In this document: positions 48,000 through 60,000 of the stretch, piece after piece
Layout: every line of letters begins with the position of its first letter
How positions within the stretch are numbered: the stretch's first letter is position 1
Assembly: GCF_036884655.1 (NCBI RefSeq)
Contig: NC_088340.1
Span: 26,820,001 to 26,884,000 of the forward strand
Source of the DNA: Musa acuminata AAA Group
Lineage: Eukaryota > Streptophyta > Magnoliopsida > Zingiberales > Musaceae
DNA: 64,000 nucleotides
Direction: 5' to 3'
Made by a program: the position numbers and the translations under genes
The notes under the pieces: model-generated
The model's database searches: none
Told to the model about the DNA's origin: nothing
The model's input: the letters and a program-made list of their open reading frames with translations, nothing else

Positions 48000-49887
48000 C
48001 AATCCATATAATTTGGACCAGTGAGGCGGTTGACATCAAGTATGCCACGTAAGGGATTTAAAAGCGATATTTTCTAAAAATAAAGATGCAGCAAAAATGA
48101 ATAACATATAGTTTTTACAAGAAATAAACTATCAAGATATTGACTTCTATCTTAATATGCTCCCACTATTTTACTAGCGAGTCACGCGACACCCTCAGCA
48201 CATGAAACGGAAGTCTCCAGCAGACTTCTAGTGGGGATCAGGATCCAATCAGCGTCTTAGTGTAACCTCGAGGGACTCGACCAATCACACTAAGCCCAAA
48301 AGGTAAGCAACTCTTGCCGATCACAACTCCTTGTGATTCCCGTCTTGTTCGACCTCCGAATCATCATAGTCTCAAGGGACTCGACTAACCATGATGCTCA
48401 GTTAAGTCAACACCTTCGTTACAAAATGAGTATGATTTGATGATATACCCTCGAGGGACTTGACCAAGCATACCATGTCCTCAGGTCACCGGTGACATCT
48501 CTATGTCGTAAGCAAGATAGCGAGTCGCGATATAGGTGAGCCTCGAGGGACTCGACCAACTCAACCTACACCGAAAATCGGTTCCTACCTATAACGATGG
48601 AAGGCCACGTGAGTCAATCTAATTGTCTCACGTTTACCGACATAATATTATCGAGAGAGATGTTTGTATGATTTGGTCCCCTAATATGACATGTCACACA
48701 TATATATATTTAATATATATCTACATCGCATGTAAATATATATACATTTCTAGTATGTGTATAAGCAATCACACAAGATGATCATGGACCACAACCTAAT
48801 GTGATTAAACCCGAGCCAGTAGGCCTGATCACTCACATCAAGATCTATATGCGCAACGATGCATCTTTATGTCCTGTGATCGTCCATCTCATCCTCGTCG
48901 ATTCCGTCGACATCTCGATGCATCTTCATGCATCGCAATCGCCCGTCTCGTGGGTCCCGCTATCGCATCCACGCTCCCGCTGTGCCTTCTCATATGATTA
49001 CAACTTAATCATAGGCACGTAGGCCCGACAATAAATGAGAAATATAATGGAGACTCGCAGACCCCAATAATAATAATCACAAGTACACACATCACACGGT
49101 CCATGATCATCCGTCCACACATCATACATCACATGTATAAATAATCATAATCATGTAGGACTACTAGATAATGATAAAAATAATAATCAACTAAACTTTT
49201 TAATTAATTAATATTTTCTAAAATCAGGGACATATAGGGAATTTTTGAATTCCTAAGGGTATTTTTATAATTTGGACAAAAGATAGAAACTGGATTTTCT
49301 CAAATTCACAGGGGTAAAACTATCTTTTTGCCCAAAACCATAAGCCCCTTTCTCCTTTTCCCTTGTTGCTGTTGCCGTCGCCGTCGCCACCCTACTGGCC
49401 GTAGGCTATGCGGCGGAGGGCGGGGCGCTGCCCTCGCCTACGGGTGGCACGCCCGCTAGCGGCGCTACCCCTACAGGTGGGCGCCCCCGCAAGCACCGCC
49501 GCCTCTGCGGGCGGTTCGGCCCGCGGGGCAGCACCCGCAAGCGGTGCTATCCAGTCGAGCGGCCACCCCTAGGGGGAGTTTCGCCCTCGGGAGCAGCGAC
49601 GGCAAGCGCCGCTGCCCTATGGCGCCTCACCCCACGGGAGAAGCAACCGCAGGCACAGCATGCTGGAAGCAGGCCGCCGGCCGACTACTGCAGGCACAGC
49701 GCTTGCGCATGCGTCGGCACTATGCTGTCTAGCTACGGCTGCCGTTGTAGGTGGCTGTAGGCATGTAGATCGAGGGGAGCAATTGTTGATGCCCTTCCTT
49801 ATTTTTGCGTCAATGATTTTTGACATCAAAATTCTTCCTAAACATAACACACGCAGTTTAAAATCAATATTTCGCACGAATAATCTA
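48000..49887 (-). other. Leader of copia element
   Basis: Noncoding by eye. Four spaced copies of a 'ctcgagggactcgaccaa' phrase occur near 48269, 48372, 48449 and 48541, each in a different surrounding. The stretch 49370-49740 is strongly GC-rich (gccgtcgccgtcgccaccc and 'gcggcgctacccctac'). A short AT-rich tatata stretch lies near 48700-48750. Confidence 0.6.
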
Positions 49888-49899
49888 GCTCTGATACCA
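49888..49899 (-). promoter_or_regulatory. Primer-binding site of copia element
   Basis: Minus-strand TGGTATCAGAGC ends one base from the LTR. It is the initiator tRNA-Met complement. Confidence 0.92.
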
Positions 49900-49900
49900 T

Positions 49901-51502
49901 TGTTGGGAAATCTGGGGGCGACATCACATGTGCAGCAGAAGTACAAGAAAACAAAATCTCCTATTCTCAAAGAGATGTTTGTTGTCGTGAAAAGATTGGT
50001 GCGCAAAATCCGCAAAACTTAAAACTGCGTATAGAGTAGATTGTGTTACCTAGGGAGATTGTATATCCTTGTTTCCTTGTAGATCTTTAGGAGAGGGTGA
50101 AGGAGATCAAGCGTCCTCCTCTCTAGTGGTGATCCATACATCAGGGCTGCGACGATGCTCCTCCAAACTCCAGGCCTACTGTGAGGTGGAGAGGGGGAGG
50201 AGAATAGGAGAGGCAAACAAAAGGTCTAGCCTATGAGGCTCTGAATCCCTCCTATTTATAGAGGTCCCCTGTCAAAACCTAATGGATCCTCCCCTAGTGG
50301 GTATTGAATATGCATCCAATTACTTAAGCCTTTTAGATTGGTGGATCTCTATCCAATAATCTTTCATGGGATCTTATTAGATCTCGTCCATGGGATCCAA
50401 TACTTCAGGGGCTTATTGGATATCTAATAAGATAGGGGCTCCGACGGATATCTCATATCCGAACCTCTACTCATCGCAATGCTTACCATATGTGTGTGAC
50501 CCTCTAGGCCCAATATCGAGTTGTCCATGAGTCATACCTGTTAGAACTCCGTCTAACTTAGTGAATTATTATCTCTATAATAATTCACTCGACTCATCAA
50601 CTGCGGACGTACTAGGCCACTACGCCATAGTCCCCAAACGATATAGGGGAATCCAATCCATTGGATCTGTCTGTCCTCAGTTACCGTATACCTATAGTCC
50701 CTCATCCATTTAATATCCCAGAGACCGTATATTGAGCATGGTGCTGCCAGACCTATACGGTTTCTACTTGAGTCTCGCTCTAATCGAATTCTCCCGAAGA
50801 ACTCTTTCTCTCTCAACCTGAATGACCCTGGCCAGGGATTTGTCTAAGCAAGAACACATGGGATATTCCTCTTATGATGCCAAGAGTAGATGATCCTCTA
50901 TCGATACTCAATAGCCCTCGTAAGGTCGACTGTCACTCCCAATGACCAACTGTACTAGATTTGGGACAGCCAAACCTATAAGTCTGGTATCAAAGAGTGA
51001 AGCACTCATATAGAACATCCTTGGTGTCTCAAGTCTAAGGACCAGATACACCACCAGGACTACGGAATTGCTGTCTAACAATAAGGCATCATCAACCATC
51101 CAGCATTCCGTAAGCGGATTAATCAGTGAACTCATTCTCAATGAGCACATGTATTGTATCCCTAGTGTCCCTACACGAGCAGCTATGAGACCAGCTACAT
51201 CCATCATATGGACGGGTATATAGCACACTAGTCTGTCCGGTTATCACAATGTCCCTCTCGAATAACCTATGACCGGGATTATTTATGATGTGTTTAAAGG
51301 TGAATCGATCTCATTATCGTGATCTCATCACGATCCAATTCCTATTGCACAGATCCAAGGACATCATAATGTATACATGCATAAATGCAATAGTTAATAT
51401 AAAGTGATAAATGCCAAAATATAATAAGCAAAAAAAGATTTTGTGTCAAATCACACGTGCCATCACTCACGTGATTGGCTTGCTGGGCACCTATGACTAG
51501 TA
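49901..51502 (-). repeat. 5' LTR of copia element (1602 bp)
   Basis: It starts TGTTGGGAAATCTGG on the plus strand and tracks 42603-44173 throughout. It is slightly longer because of a segment near 51280-51300 ('tgatgtgtttaaaggtgaa') and at 51340. It ends TGACTAGTA before the TSD GGAAG. Confidence 0.92.
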
Positions 51503-51507
51503 GGAAG

Positions 51508-53366
51508 AACCAGTGCTCAAATTGTCAAACTATGGGGAGCCCTACGAAGTCTATACAGATGCTTCAGACTTCGTTATTAAGGGAATACTCATGTAGGAGG
51601 GTCATGAAAAGGAGATGACTACGGTGATCCACTATCTACGAGTTTGGCGACACTACCTTCTTAGATCGTGATTTGTACTAAGGACAAATAACATCGCTTT
51701 GAGTTATTTCCAAACTTAGAAGAAACTCTCCCCAAAGCAGGCACGATGGCAGGACTTCCTAGCAGAGTTTGATATGGTAATGGAGTATAAGCCCGGAAAG
51801 GCGATTGTCGTGGCCGATGCATTGAGTCGGAAAGTGGAGCGCATGAATGTCGTATAATTGGAGGGCAAAGGCCAAGCAAGTCAGTTGCACTCCAACTTCC
51901 TTTCCAAGATCAGGGATGGACTATACAGCGATCCCCAAGCAGAAGCCCTGATACAGCTCATTAAAGAAGGCAAGACACGATGGTTTTGGGTCCAAGAGGG
52001 ACTCGTTTACACCAAAGGGAATAGGGTCTATGTTCCTCGAGTGGACAATCTGAGACGTGAACTCTTAAGAGAGTGTCACGATTCCCTTTGGGCTGAACAT
52101 CCAGGCATTCATAGAACCTTGGCTCTCGTGGAGAGGGCCTTATATTGACCGAAGATGGGGATTGATGTGGAGGAACATGTTCGAACATGTCTCACTTGCC
52201 AACAAGACAAGGTAGAGCAACGAAAGTCGGTGGGACTTTTGAAGTCATTGCCCGTACCAAAAAGGCCGTGGGAGAGTATTTCCTTGGACTTCATATAAAG
52301 CTTGCCCGTAGTAGGGAGACTCGGATCGATACTCGTGGTGGTCGATCGATTTTCTAAGTATGCAACTTTCATTGCTGCTCCCCTACACTGTTCAGCAGAA
52401 GAGGCGACCAAGCTGATGATGAAGGATGTGGTGAAGTATTGGGGAGTCCCGCACAATATCATCAGTGATCGAGACGCTCGATTCTTGGGACGATTTTGGA
52501 TCGAGCTATTCAAATTGTTGGGGTCGAAGTTATACTTCTCCATAAGTCTCCGCCCCTAGACGAATGACCAAACTGAAGGGATAAACTCGCTCCTAGAGTA
52601 ATATCTTCGGCACTACGAGAGTGCCAAACAACGAGATTGAGTGAAGTTGTTGGACATTGCCCAATTCTCCTATAACTTGCAGCGGAGCTCTGCGTCCAAC
52701 AAGAGCCCCTTCGAGATCATTACAGGGCAACAACCGTCAACTCCTCACACCATGGTAATTGGGTATACTAGGAGTAGTCCATCAGCCTACCACTTCGCAA
52801 GGGAGTGGCACCAAAATACAGATATTGCGCGGGCTTCCTTGGAGAAGGCGACAAAAAGAATGAAGAAGTGGGCCGACTTGGGAACGCGACCGCAAGAGTT
52901 CAAGATCGACGATTTGGTGTTGGTCAAGCTCCAACCAGCATCACTCCAATTCTTTAGGAATAAAGTACATAAAGGATTGGTGCGCAAGTATGAAGGGTCC
53001 TTCCCAATTATCAGTAGGGTGAGTAATGTCTCCTATAAGTTGCAGCTGTCGGCGTGGTTCAAAATTCATAATGTTCTTCACGCTAGCAACTTGAAAGCCT
53101 ACCACTCGGATCCGCAAGATGCTTCCCGAAGTGTTTCAACTTTGTTACCCCTCACCACAGCCTCCTACGAGAAGCGAGTTGAAACCATTCTAGCAGACCG
53201 CAAGATAAAGCTACCCACTGGAGCTGAGCAAACCGAGTACTTGGTGAAGTGGCGAAAGCTTCCCCAAACTGAAGTCAGTTGGGAGCCTGAAGATGACCTA
53301 CGACATGAAGAAGCAATCATCAACAACTATCAACAAGCGTCGATGAGGGCGTCGACATTTGATTAG
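51508..53366 (+). pseudogene. Chromovirus RNase H, integrase and chromodomain (broken)
   Basis: It resumes with EPVLKL...YEVYTDASDF (RNase H) and meets stops. The tether [17 protein letters not shown] follows. The integrase zinc domain has LLRECHDSLWAEHPGIHRT...CLTCQQDK. Core motifs include VVVDRFSKYATF, ISDRDARFLGRFW and a TNDQTEG-type end with stops around them. The 241-aa frame 52641-53366 holds the integrase tail (FSYNLQRSSASNKSPFEI), a GPF-like region (KYEGSFPIISRV) and a chromodomain (KRVETILADRK, EYLVKWRKLPQTEVSWEPED). In active relatives the chromodomain steers integration to particular chromatin. The stop is at 53366. Confidence 0.92.
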
Positions 53367-53611
53367 TCCGTCACTCATTTTTCGAACTAATCAACTTTCT
53401 CTTTACAGGTCCTTCAGGACCTGCGAGAGGTTGCAAGTGGGCTAATCTTTGCGGATGCAAATCGCAAGGGGGAAGCGCGACTTAGGCAACGTAAGCTAAG
53501 TTCGCATCTTTGCTGCACGGGTGCCTCGCGACTTAGGCAATGCAAGCTAAGTTTGTGTCTTGGCCGCAAGGGTGTCTCACGCCTTAGGCAATTCTAGCTA
53601 AGGCCATGATA
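53367..53611 (+). repeat. Truncated 3' LTR of chromovirus
   Basis: It matches the last part of the 5' LTR (12612-12813) from 'tccgtc' onward, with an extra 'acttaggcaa..caagctaag' repeat. No polypurine tract separates it from the pol stop. The pol end abuts LTR interior directly, so the tract and the first part of the LTR have been deleted. Confidence 0.75.
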
Positions 53612-54340
53612 GACTGGGAAGCAGCGACGGCGGTGGAGAAGGAGGTAGTGAGGGTCGCGACAAGGATCGATAGGGGGCTAAGCCAACAAAGGGAGCTATG
53701 TTTCTGTCGCATCATAGAAGGAAAGGTTGTTGCAGGGGTTGAGAGGCGGTAGTGGTGGTGCGATTGGGAGCAAGGTTATCGAGGGCGAGGAGCAGCAAAG
53801 GGGCGCTGTCAGGGGGTGGTCCACTGGCCGAAAATAGCGACGACGACCCTTTCTCGGTTGCCCTATTTTGGTCGCCACAAGGAGGGGAGGTCAAGCGGCT
53901 ATGGCTACGACCTAAGGGGAGGTGGGCGATGGTGGAGGAGGCAGCGGTGGTGGCGCGGTTGGGAGCAGTGTCACCAATAATCACCGAGGAGGGGAGGTCG
54001 AGCAATTGTGGCTGCGACCCAAGGGGAGGCGAGCAACGGTGGTGGCGCGATTAGGAGTAGCGTCACCAACGATCGCCGAGGAGGGGAGGTCGAGCGACTG
54101 CGACCCAAGGGGAGGCGGGCGACGATAGAGAAGGAGATAGTGGTGGTGGCTCGGGTGGGAGGCGACGGGCGGTAGTGGACTCTAGCTGGGAAGCGAGGCA
54201 GAGTCGGTCGCTGGCCGAAGAGCAACGGCGGCGAGTGGGCTGGCCGAAAGCAGGGGAAGCAGGGGTGTGTGACTACGACTTCTTCTTCCTCTCTTCGTTT
54301 TTTCTTCTTTTTTTTTTTCTTTGATGATCACCGCTGCCTC
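53612..54340 (-). other. GC-rich leader of outermost element (right part)
   Basis: Plus-strand text has tandem units of about 92-107 bp beginning 'ggaggggaggtcgagc' at about 53882, 53989 and 54081. It shares words such as 'ggcagcggtggtggcgcggt' with 11700-11760. No gene is supported. Confidence 0.55.
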
Positions 54341-54652
54341 CTTGATCACTTCGAGGGGATCGACCTCCTTGATTACTTCGAGGGGATCGACCTCCTTGAT
54401 CACTTCGAGGGAATCGACCTCCTAGGGTTTTTTCAAAAGACTAAATAATATTTCCTTCATTGTTTGCCAAGAGAAACGGTTACATCACTATTTATAGAGT
54501 TTCACCCAAAGTCTACCAGGATTTGGACTCTAATAAAAATAAATATTAAATAAACCTCTACCTGACTCTAACTGAACTAAACAAACTCAATAAACAACTG
54601 AACTAAACAGACAATAAACATTATTCAAAAGCTCAAAAAAATGATCCTAACA
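54341..54652 (-). repeat. 5' LTR of outermost element
   Basis: It has three 27-bp units (ttgatcacttcgaggggatc + gacctcc with variants) and then text matching 9620-9855, with TATTTATA at 54489-54496. It ends 'atgatcctaaca' at 54652, followed by CGTAC. The inner (left) boundary is not sharp. Confidence 0.65.
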
Positions 54653-54765
54653 CGTACCTTCACCAAACAGACAATTTCTCATATATCCATCACGCTTCAA
54701 CAATGGAACAGACTACAAAATAAAAGGTCCTTATCGGAAAAAGATCTTACAGCTGGTCATATTAC
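54653..54765. other. Sliver of native intergenic DNA
   Basis: About 110 bp between the outermost element and the solo LTR that matches no repeat I see. It is probably the continuation of the pre-insertion CRK-MENG intergenic region. Confidence 0.5.
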
Positions 54766-56524
54766 TATTAGGATCAAGAGCACTAAGAGGGGGGGGGTGA
54801 ATTAGTGCAGCGAAAATCTTTCGACGATAAAAAAAAAACGTTCGAACGATAAAAACGATTTAGGTGTGAAAGCCGATTCTAAGATTACTTTAACTTAAGA
54901 TCAAGCGAGATGACGTTAAAGTCAATCTATGAAGGCAGTTTGCAGTTATGATGCAAACCAGAATATAAGCGCAAACTGAAATACAACGTTCGTACGAAGA
55001 AACTGATTTACATCTAAATGCTAATTCGTAAAACACTTTGATTAGACGAGATGCAGCTTAGGCAAGGATATAAAGGCAGTTTGCAGTTAAGATAGAAATC
55101 AAAACGTAAACGCAAATTGAAATATGATGATCATACAAAAAAACAGATTTACGTCTAAACGCTGATTCGGAAAGTGCAAAGCTTGAAACCGGATCGTATA
55201 TGCGCAGAAAGTAGTAAGCTTTAGAGGAGGTTTGAAGTAAAGATAATATGCTCAAAGTAAATGCAAACCGAGATTTAGAGTGGTTCGGTCAATCTTGACC
55301 TACTCCACTTTTGGCTTCCTCCACCGACGAGGTCACCGACGTCAACTAGAGGCCTTCCTTCAATAGGCGAAGGCCAACCACCCTTTTACAGTTTCACTCC
55401 TTTTGACGGGCTTAGGAGACAACCCTTACAGAATTTTCTCTCCTCTCTTTACAACTCAGAACTTGGAAGAACAGAAGGAGAAGAACTTTTGGCCTTTACA
55501 ACAATTTTGAGCTCTAAGAATCACAGAAAAAGATCAAGATTTCGGTGTAAGTTCTTGTGCTTTCAGTGCTGAATGGGTGGGGTATTTATAGGCCCCAACC
55601 CAGTTCAAATTTGGAGCTCAAAACTGTCAATTCCCGGAATTCCAGGATCAGGCGGTTGCACCTCCTGACTGGAGCGGTTGCACCGCCTAGCAGAGCTCGA
55701 AGACTGAGCCTCTGGGCGGTGCTACCTCCTGTCAAGGGCGGTTGCACCTCCTGACAGAGCTCGAAGACCGAGCTTAAGCGATTGCACCTCCTGACTGAGG
55801 CGGTTGCACCACTTGGTAGAGCTCGAAGACTGAGCTCAAGCGGTGCCACCTACTGTCAGGGGAGGTTGCACCGCCCAGTCTCGCTCGGAGACTGAGCCCC
55901 AAGCGGTGCCACCGCCTGGCTGGAGCGGTTGCACCTCTCAGTCTCGCTCGGAGACTGAGCCCAAGCGGTGCAACCTCCTGCCTTGGGCGGTTCAACCGCT
56001 TAGCAAAAATCAGGATCCGAATGGGTTGATCTATTCGGCCCAATTTGGGTTTTTCAGGGGCCCAATTGCCTCAAGATTAAGTTAATGGGATCACCTCCCA
56101 TTTCCAACTTAATCAATGTGCTAACTACGATTTTTCTAAGACATTTACTGCAACTTGCTCCGGTGCGTCAATCGCTTCTTCCGGCGAGCTTCCGGCGAAC
56201 TTCCGTCGATCATTCGATGAACCCTCGGTGATGCTCCTACAGACTTCCGGCAAACTCCTAGACTTACGACGATTCACTTGGCGAGTTCCGACGAGCTTCT
56301 TTGGCAAGCTTATGGACTTCTTGGATTTGTTCCCGCATAACTTCCGACGATTGTCCGAACTTCCGTCGAACTCTCGAACTCCCAACGTGATCATTGTCTT
56401 GACTCCGGTGTAACTCCTGTTGCATGTCTCACTTTCATCGTAGTTAATCCTGCACACTTATCTCAACATATAGATTAGATAACAAATGACAATTGATTTC
56501 ATCATCAAAATCCGAGATTCAACA
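54766..56524 (-). mobile_element. Solo LTR of Sirevirus-like family
   Basis: It is flanked by a perfect TSD, ATTAC (54761-54765 and 56525-56529). It starts TATTAGGATCAAGAGC (TG to TA change) and ends GAGATTCAACA on the plus strand, the same ends as the LTR at 23581. A single LTR with a TSD and no interior is the usual product of recombination between two LTRs. It contains about 350 bp of 'gcggttgcacctcctgac'-type modules (55650-56010) and a minus-strand TATA box (55583-55590). Confidence 0.92.
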
Positions 56525-56529
56525 ATTAC

Positions 56530-57031
56530 AAGACTACAAAGGCAGCACAAGTGGTGATCACCAATCTATGAAGTGAAGGATGTAGTTAGAAAAACGTTGA
56601 CGATCGAGTTGCAGACTTTAATTTTCTTTTCTAGGATTGGAAGGACCTCACTCTCTGTATCTAAGCAGGAAACGGGAAATAACTTTTTTGCTTTGCTATC
56701 TAACAACACTTGGAAGATTAACTTTGGAAACTCAGAACTGGAGGAGCAGTTGCTGAAATAAATGAGTGGTTGACAAGGATAACCATGAATCCCGAGAGAA
56801 TAGAATCTTCTGCAAGCTAGGTGCCAGGAAACATCTGTATCAAAGCTCCACCTGCAAAGTCGTGAATGATGCTCAGCAGCTGATTGCCTTGCTGATAAAA
56901 TTCCTGGTTTTCCAAAGAGACCACAATTTGTTTTTGTGTTTGTTAAGCTGAAAAATACCTAATATGGTGGTTCCATTTCAGATACTCTCCGATAAAACAC
57001 GTCAATTCAGTTTGCACGAAGAAATTGTCTG
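56530..57031. other. Intergenic DNA and probable MENG 3' UTR
   Basis: No supported gene. The short open frames at 56573-56761 and 56766-56951 show no family signature. The part nearest 57031 is likely the 3' untranslated region of the MENG gene. Confidence 0.4.
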
Positions 57032-60000
57032 CTATCGAGTTGCCACTAGGTTCCCCATGAAACCACCACCAATTTCGTAGTGTTCTGCTTTGGAAAATCC
57101 CACTTCCTTTGCCAGCTTCTCTAATTCTTTTCCTGCAGTTATAGAACATTTTGTTTAACCCATGGACGATGATATCAATCAAAGAAGAGTAACAAGTTTG
57201 GAACAACATCAATTTCAAGCACGAAGATATGACATGTGATTAGAATTATGAAAACCTCTCAGTGGTTCTAGGATTAATTATGGGAACCAAGCACGGTATT
57301 TGTTTCTCCACAAGGCAGTAGTTGCAACGTTATGTTTACCTCTTTCCCTAACAAATGCAGATGACCACCCAGAAACAGTCAAGTTAGAATCATCGAAGGA
57401 AAGAAGCCTAGGTTTTCTATCGAATGAGAATCTTGATTACATATAGTACTAGCAATATAATTCATAACAATCCTGAAACAATTAAATTCACCACAACAGA
57501 CAAATTGCCAGTAACTATGAGATTCATGTGATGGAATTCATTGGCCAACCCATTAAATAAAATGAAGCCTAAGTCACAGATGACCGGTTAACATTAATAT
57601 TCAACACCAAGTAGGAACCGCTAATGAAAATTTTAGCATGTAATCCATCCAACTTCAAAGCTACCCTAGCATATAAGAATCTTGGATCACTACATGTGTC
57701 ACAGTTTTTTCTCCAAGGCAGCTCCATAGAAATTCATTCATGGGCGCTTCTTCATGAGAAGATACAATATAAGTAGAAGGAAAAAATATGACATCAAACC
57801 TGTTAAGAATTCATCGATTGATGTTTTCAAATATTTGTACTCTTGTGAAAGGCCATATTCACTTGCAGTAGGAACAACAACATTGTCTATTATCCATTCC
57901 TATATAACAAAAGCAGAAATCCCAGTATTTATTTGTCATATAAGAATGTAAACAACAATTATGAATGAAAAAGACAGGAAAAACAAATAGAATAAGATTT
58001 CAATAATGACAAACTTGAATTCTATAACTTCACATATAAAATCTATCATCTGGTAAGTACCTGCAACATGTTTACAAGAGATGATGTGCTCTTATTAAAA
58101 TCTAAAATGGATACTTTTGAACCTACAAAAGAAAGTTAAAGTTAAATAAATTCTTATGACCATTGTCAGACTAACAAAAATAGGATAAGATTAAAAAACC
58201 TGGTTTCAGAACCCGAAAGATCTCACGCATAGCTTTTTGTCTATCAATCAGATTACGCAATCCATACCCAATGGTAGTAGCATCGAAGTAGCCATCTGAA
58301 AAGGGAAGGTCAAGTGCATCACCTTCAATCCACCTGCAAAAAGCACCATGTGTGTGGCACCAGAAGAATAAAAAGGAAAAAGAAGTCAAACGCTACCAAA
58401 CCAACTAAATATTTTCAACAAAGCATCTATTTGCTGTTGTGTGTCACAAATCGTCTAGAACAAATACACCTAAGACATAATAGATGCCATTGAGTTTCTA
58501 ATATAGAATTTAGATACAGTAGATTGCCCAAATTATTCATATTGCTGGAGCTAATTAAGGGCCTGAACGAGCAGATTTTATGTCCTTGCACTGGACAAGC
58601 ACATCATGTTTCTACTTTCTATTTATAAATGCAACTGTTTCTTACTCAATGTTCTTGTAGCAGGCTTTCCAATATAGGTCTTCACGTCTGGAAGCAATGG
58701 ACAGTTGCTCTCTTGAGAAATCAAGACCATAAACCTGCAAGTTTGTGAGAACATAGGACTCCCAACTGAGCTTACAGGTCAAAAAGTTTGAACTCAGAAA
58801 GTGTGGAAAATAAAGTAGGCTTAAACAACTATGATATCTTGATACTTGAAATGCTTAAACTAGTTCTATAAAACCATTTTGAAAAATACAGTGCATGGTT
58901 TGCGGATGACTAATTTCTCAGACAACATAGACACTAAAGTTGAGGATAAAATGAATTTCAAGTAAGTTTCTACTAATTTTGGTTCTCTTATTTTTCCTCG
59001 TCAACACAACTTCAAAGAATGCAATATGATGAAATAATTAATAGATACTTCACAACTAAGAACAGATGGACCAGTAGTTGAGTTTCCAAATTGTTGTCCA
59101 ATACATATATAGGCAAACTGAGTTGTTTCTTGTGAATATACAAAGTCTCCACTAATTACTTTCCAGTTTTTGCACCTTCGTAACATATTACTATTACCAT
59201 GAGAAAAAGTAATCTCAAGATAGCAAAAGAAAAAGAACATAACCAACCAAAAAATCAGAGTTAAAGAATGTCATTACCACCTACCAGGCTTTTTGTCCAG
59301 CTAAAGAGACCAGTGGCATCGGGATTGGGCTTAATGATGATGCTAACACGAGTGAGGACCTAATTTGAGAAGATCACCTCAATGTTAAGATGGTTTACTT
59401 GCCACAGCGTGTCACCATGCTCCGGTACATGCATGACTTCCCTTGGCACTAGATGACCCATATGGGACATACCCTTGACATGGCACTATGCCCTTGTGCC
59501 CCTACCTTATCGGCACAGATTCACCTAGCTGGCACAAGCAAACTCTCATACAATGCAAACCAATTCCATCGCTGTGGGAGTAGTGTACGATCTTACCGTT
59601 GTTGTGGTAGTAATGCACAGTCCTAGATTGCTGAATTTTATTTCCATCCAACCATATCAAGAGAAGAAAAGTATTTTCTCAATTTGATCATATAAGATTC
59701 CTAATTAACAAGCATTCTATCTAATCTAAATTTCATGATGCATTTTGTAGCTTGTTGTCCTTTTATTTCAAATTTCTACAGGAAATATTGTAGGTGGTTC
59801 CATGATGGAAGATCATTTAAAGATGCTAAAATTAAACAACAAAGAGGGTCAAGAATGTTCGATGAACCAACAATGGTTAAATCCTGTTCACAGAAGTTGA
59901 AAGGACACAGATAAGATAGATGACTGCTTAAAGGAAGATTCCTTTGAAGAACTAATCAAGGTTTTCAAATGGTCTAGAACTCCTATACAGAACAAACCCA

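Larger units (their letters stand above)
42603..51502 (-). mobile_element. Ty1/copia LTR retrotransposon, minus strand
   Basis: LTRs 42603-44173 and 49901-51502 are flanked by a perfect TSD, GGAAG (42598-42602 and 51503-51507), within the chromovirus RT-RNase H junction. The minus-strand interior gives PBS (49888-49899), a GC-rich leader, gag (47990-47313), PR/pre-integrase (47121-46777), integrase, RT (45285-44488) and RNase H (44487-44194). INT before RT defines copia. I cannot name the lineage with confidence. Stops interrupt the polyprotein. Confidence 0.93.
12091..53611 (+). mobile_element. Chromovirus (Ty3/gypsy with chromodomain), host of three insertions
   Basis: Plus-strand order: LTR/leader, PBS (12817), gag (12875-13920 and 23453-23580), PR (about 41135-41677), RT (41714-42597), RNase H-integrase-chromodomain (51508-53366), then an LTR fragment to 53611. 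The gene is cut by elements at 13921-23447, 23581-40943 and 42603-51502. Each cut is flanked by a perfect 5-bp duplication, and the protein frame resumes across each. Both LTR ends share 'aactttctctttt/acaagtcc', 'gaggttgcaa' and 'cttaggcaacgtaagctaag'. The left boundary of the 5' LTR could not be fixed. It may lie anywhere from about 12090 to 12600. Confidence 0.85.
9533..54652 (-). mobile_element. Outermost Ty3/gypsy element, gag-protease only, interrupted by the nest
   Basis: Two related terminal blocks (9533-9855 and about 54341-54652) share the segment from 'gatcacttcgagggaatcg' through a TATTTATAGAG box to a terminal CA. The inner edge of the left copy is followed by a minus-strand purine tract (9856-9869). 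Between them, on the minus strand, come a GC-rich leader, gag fragments and an aspartic protease. No RT, RNase H or integrase of its own follows. The flanks give TGTAC (9528-9532) against CGTAC (54653-54657), a 4/5 match and so a likely decayed TSD. The left end reads TA where TG is expected, and the inner end of the right LTR is unclear. The element is probably a defective, non-autonomous derivative. Confidence 0.65.
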
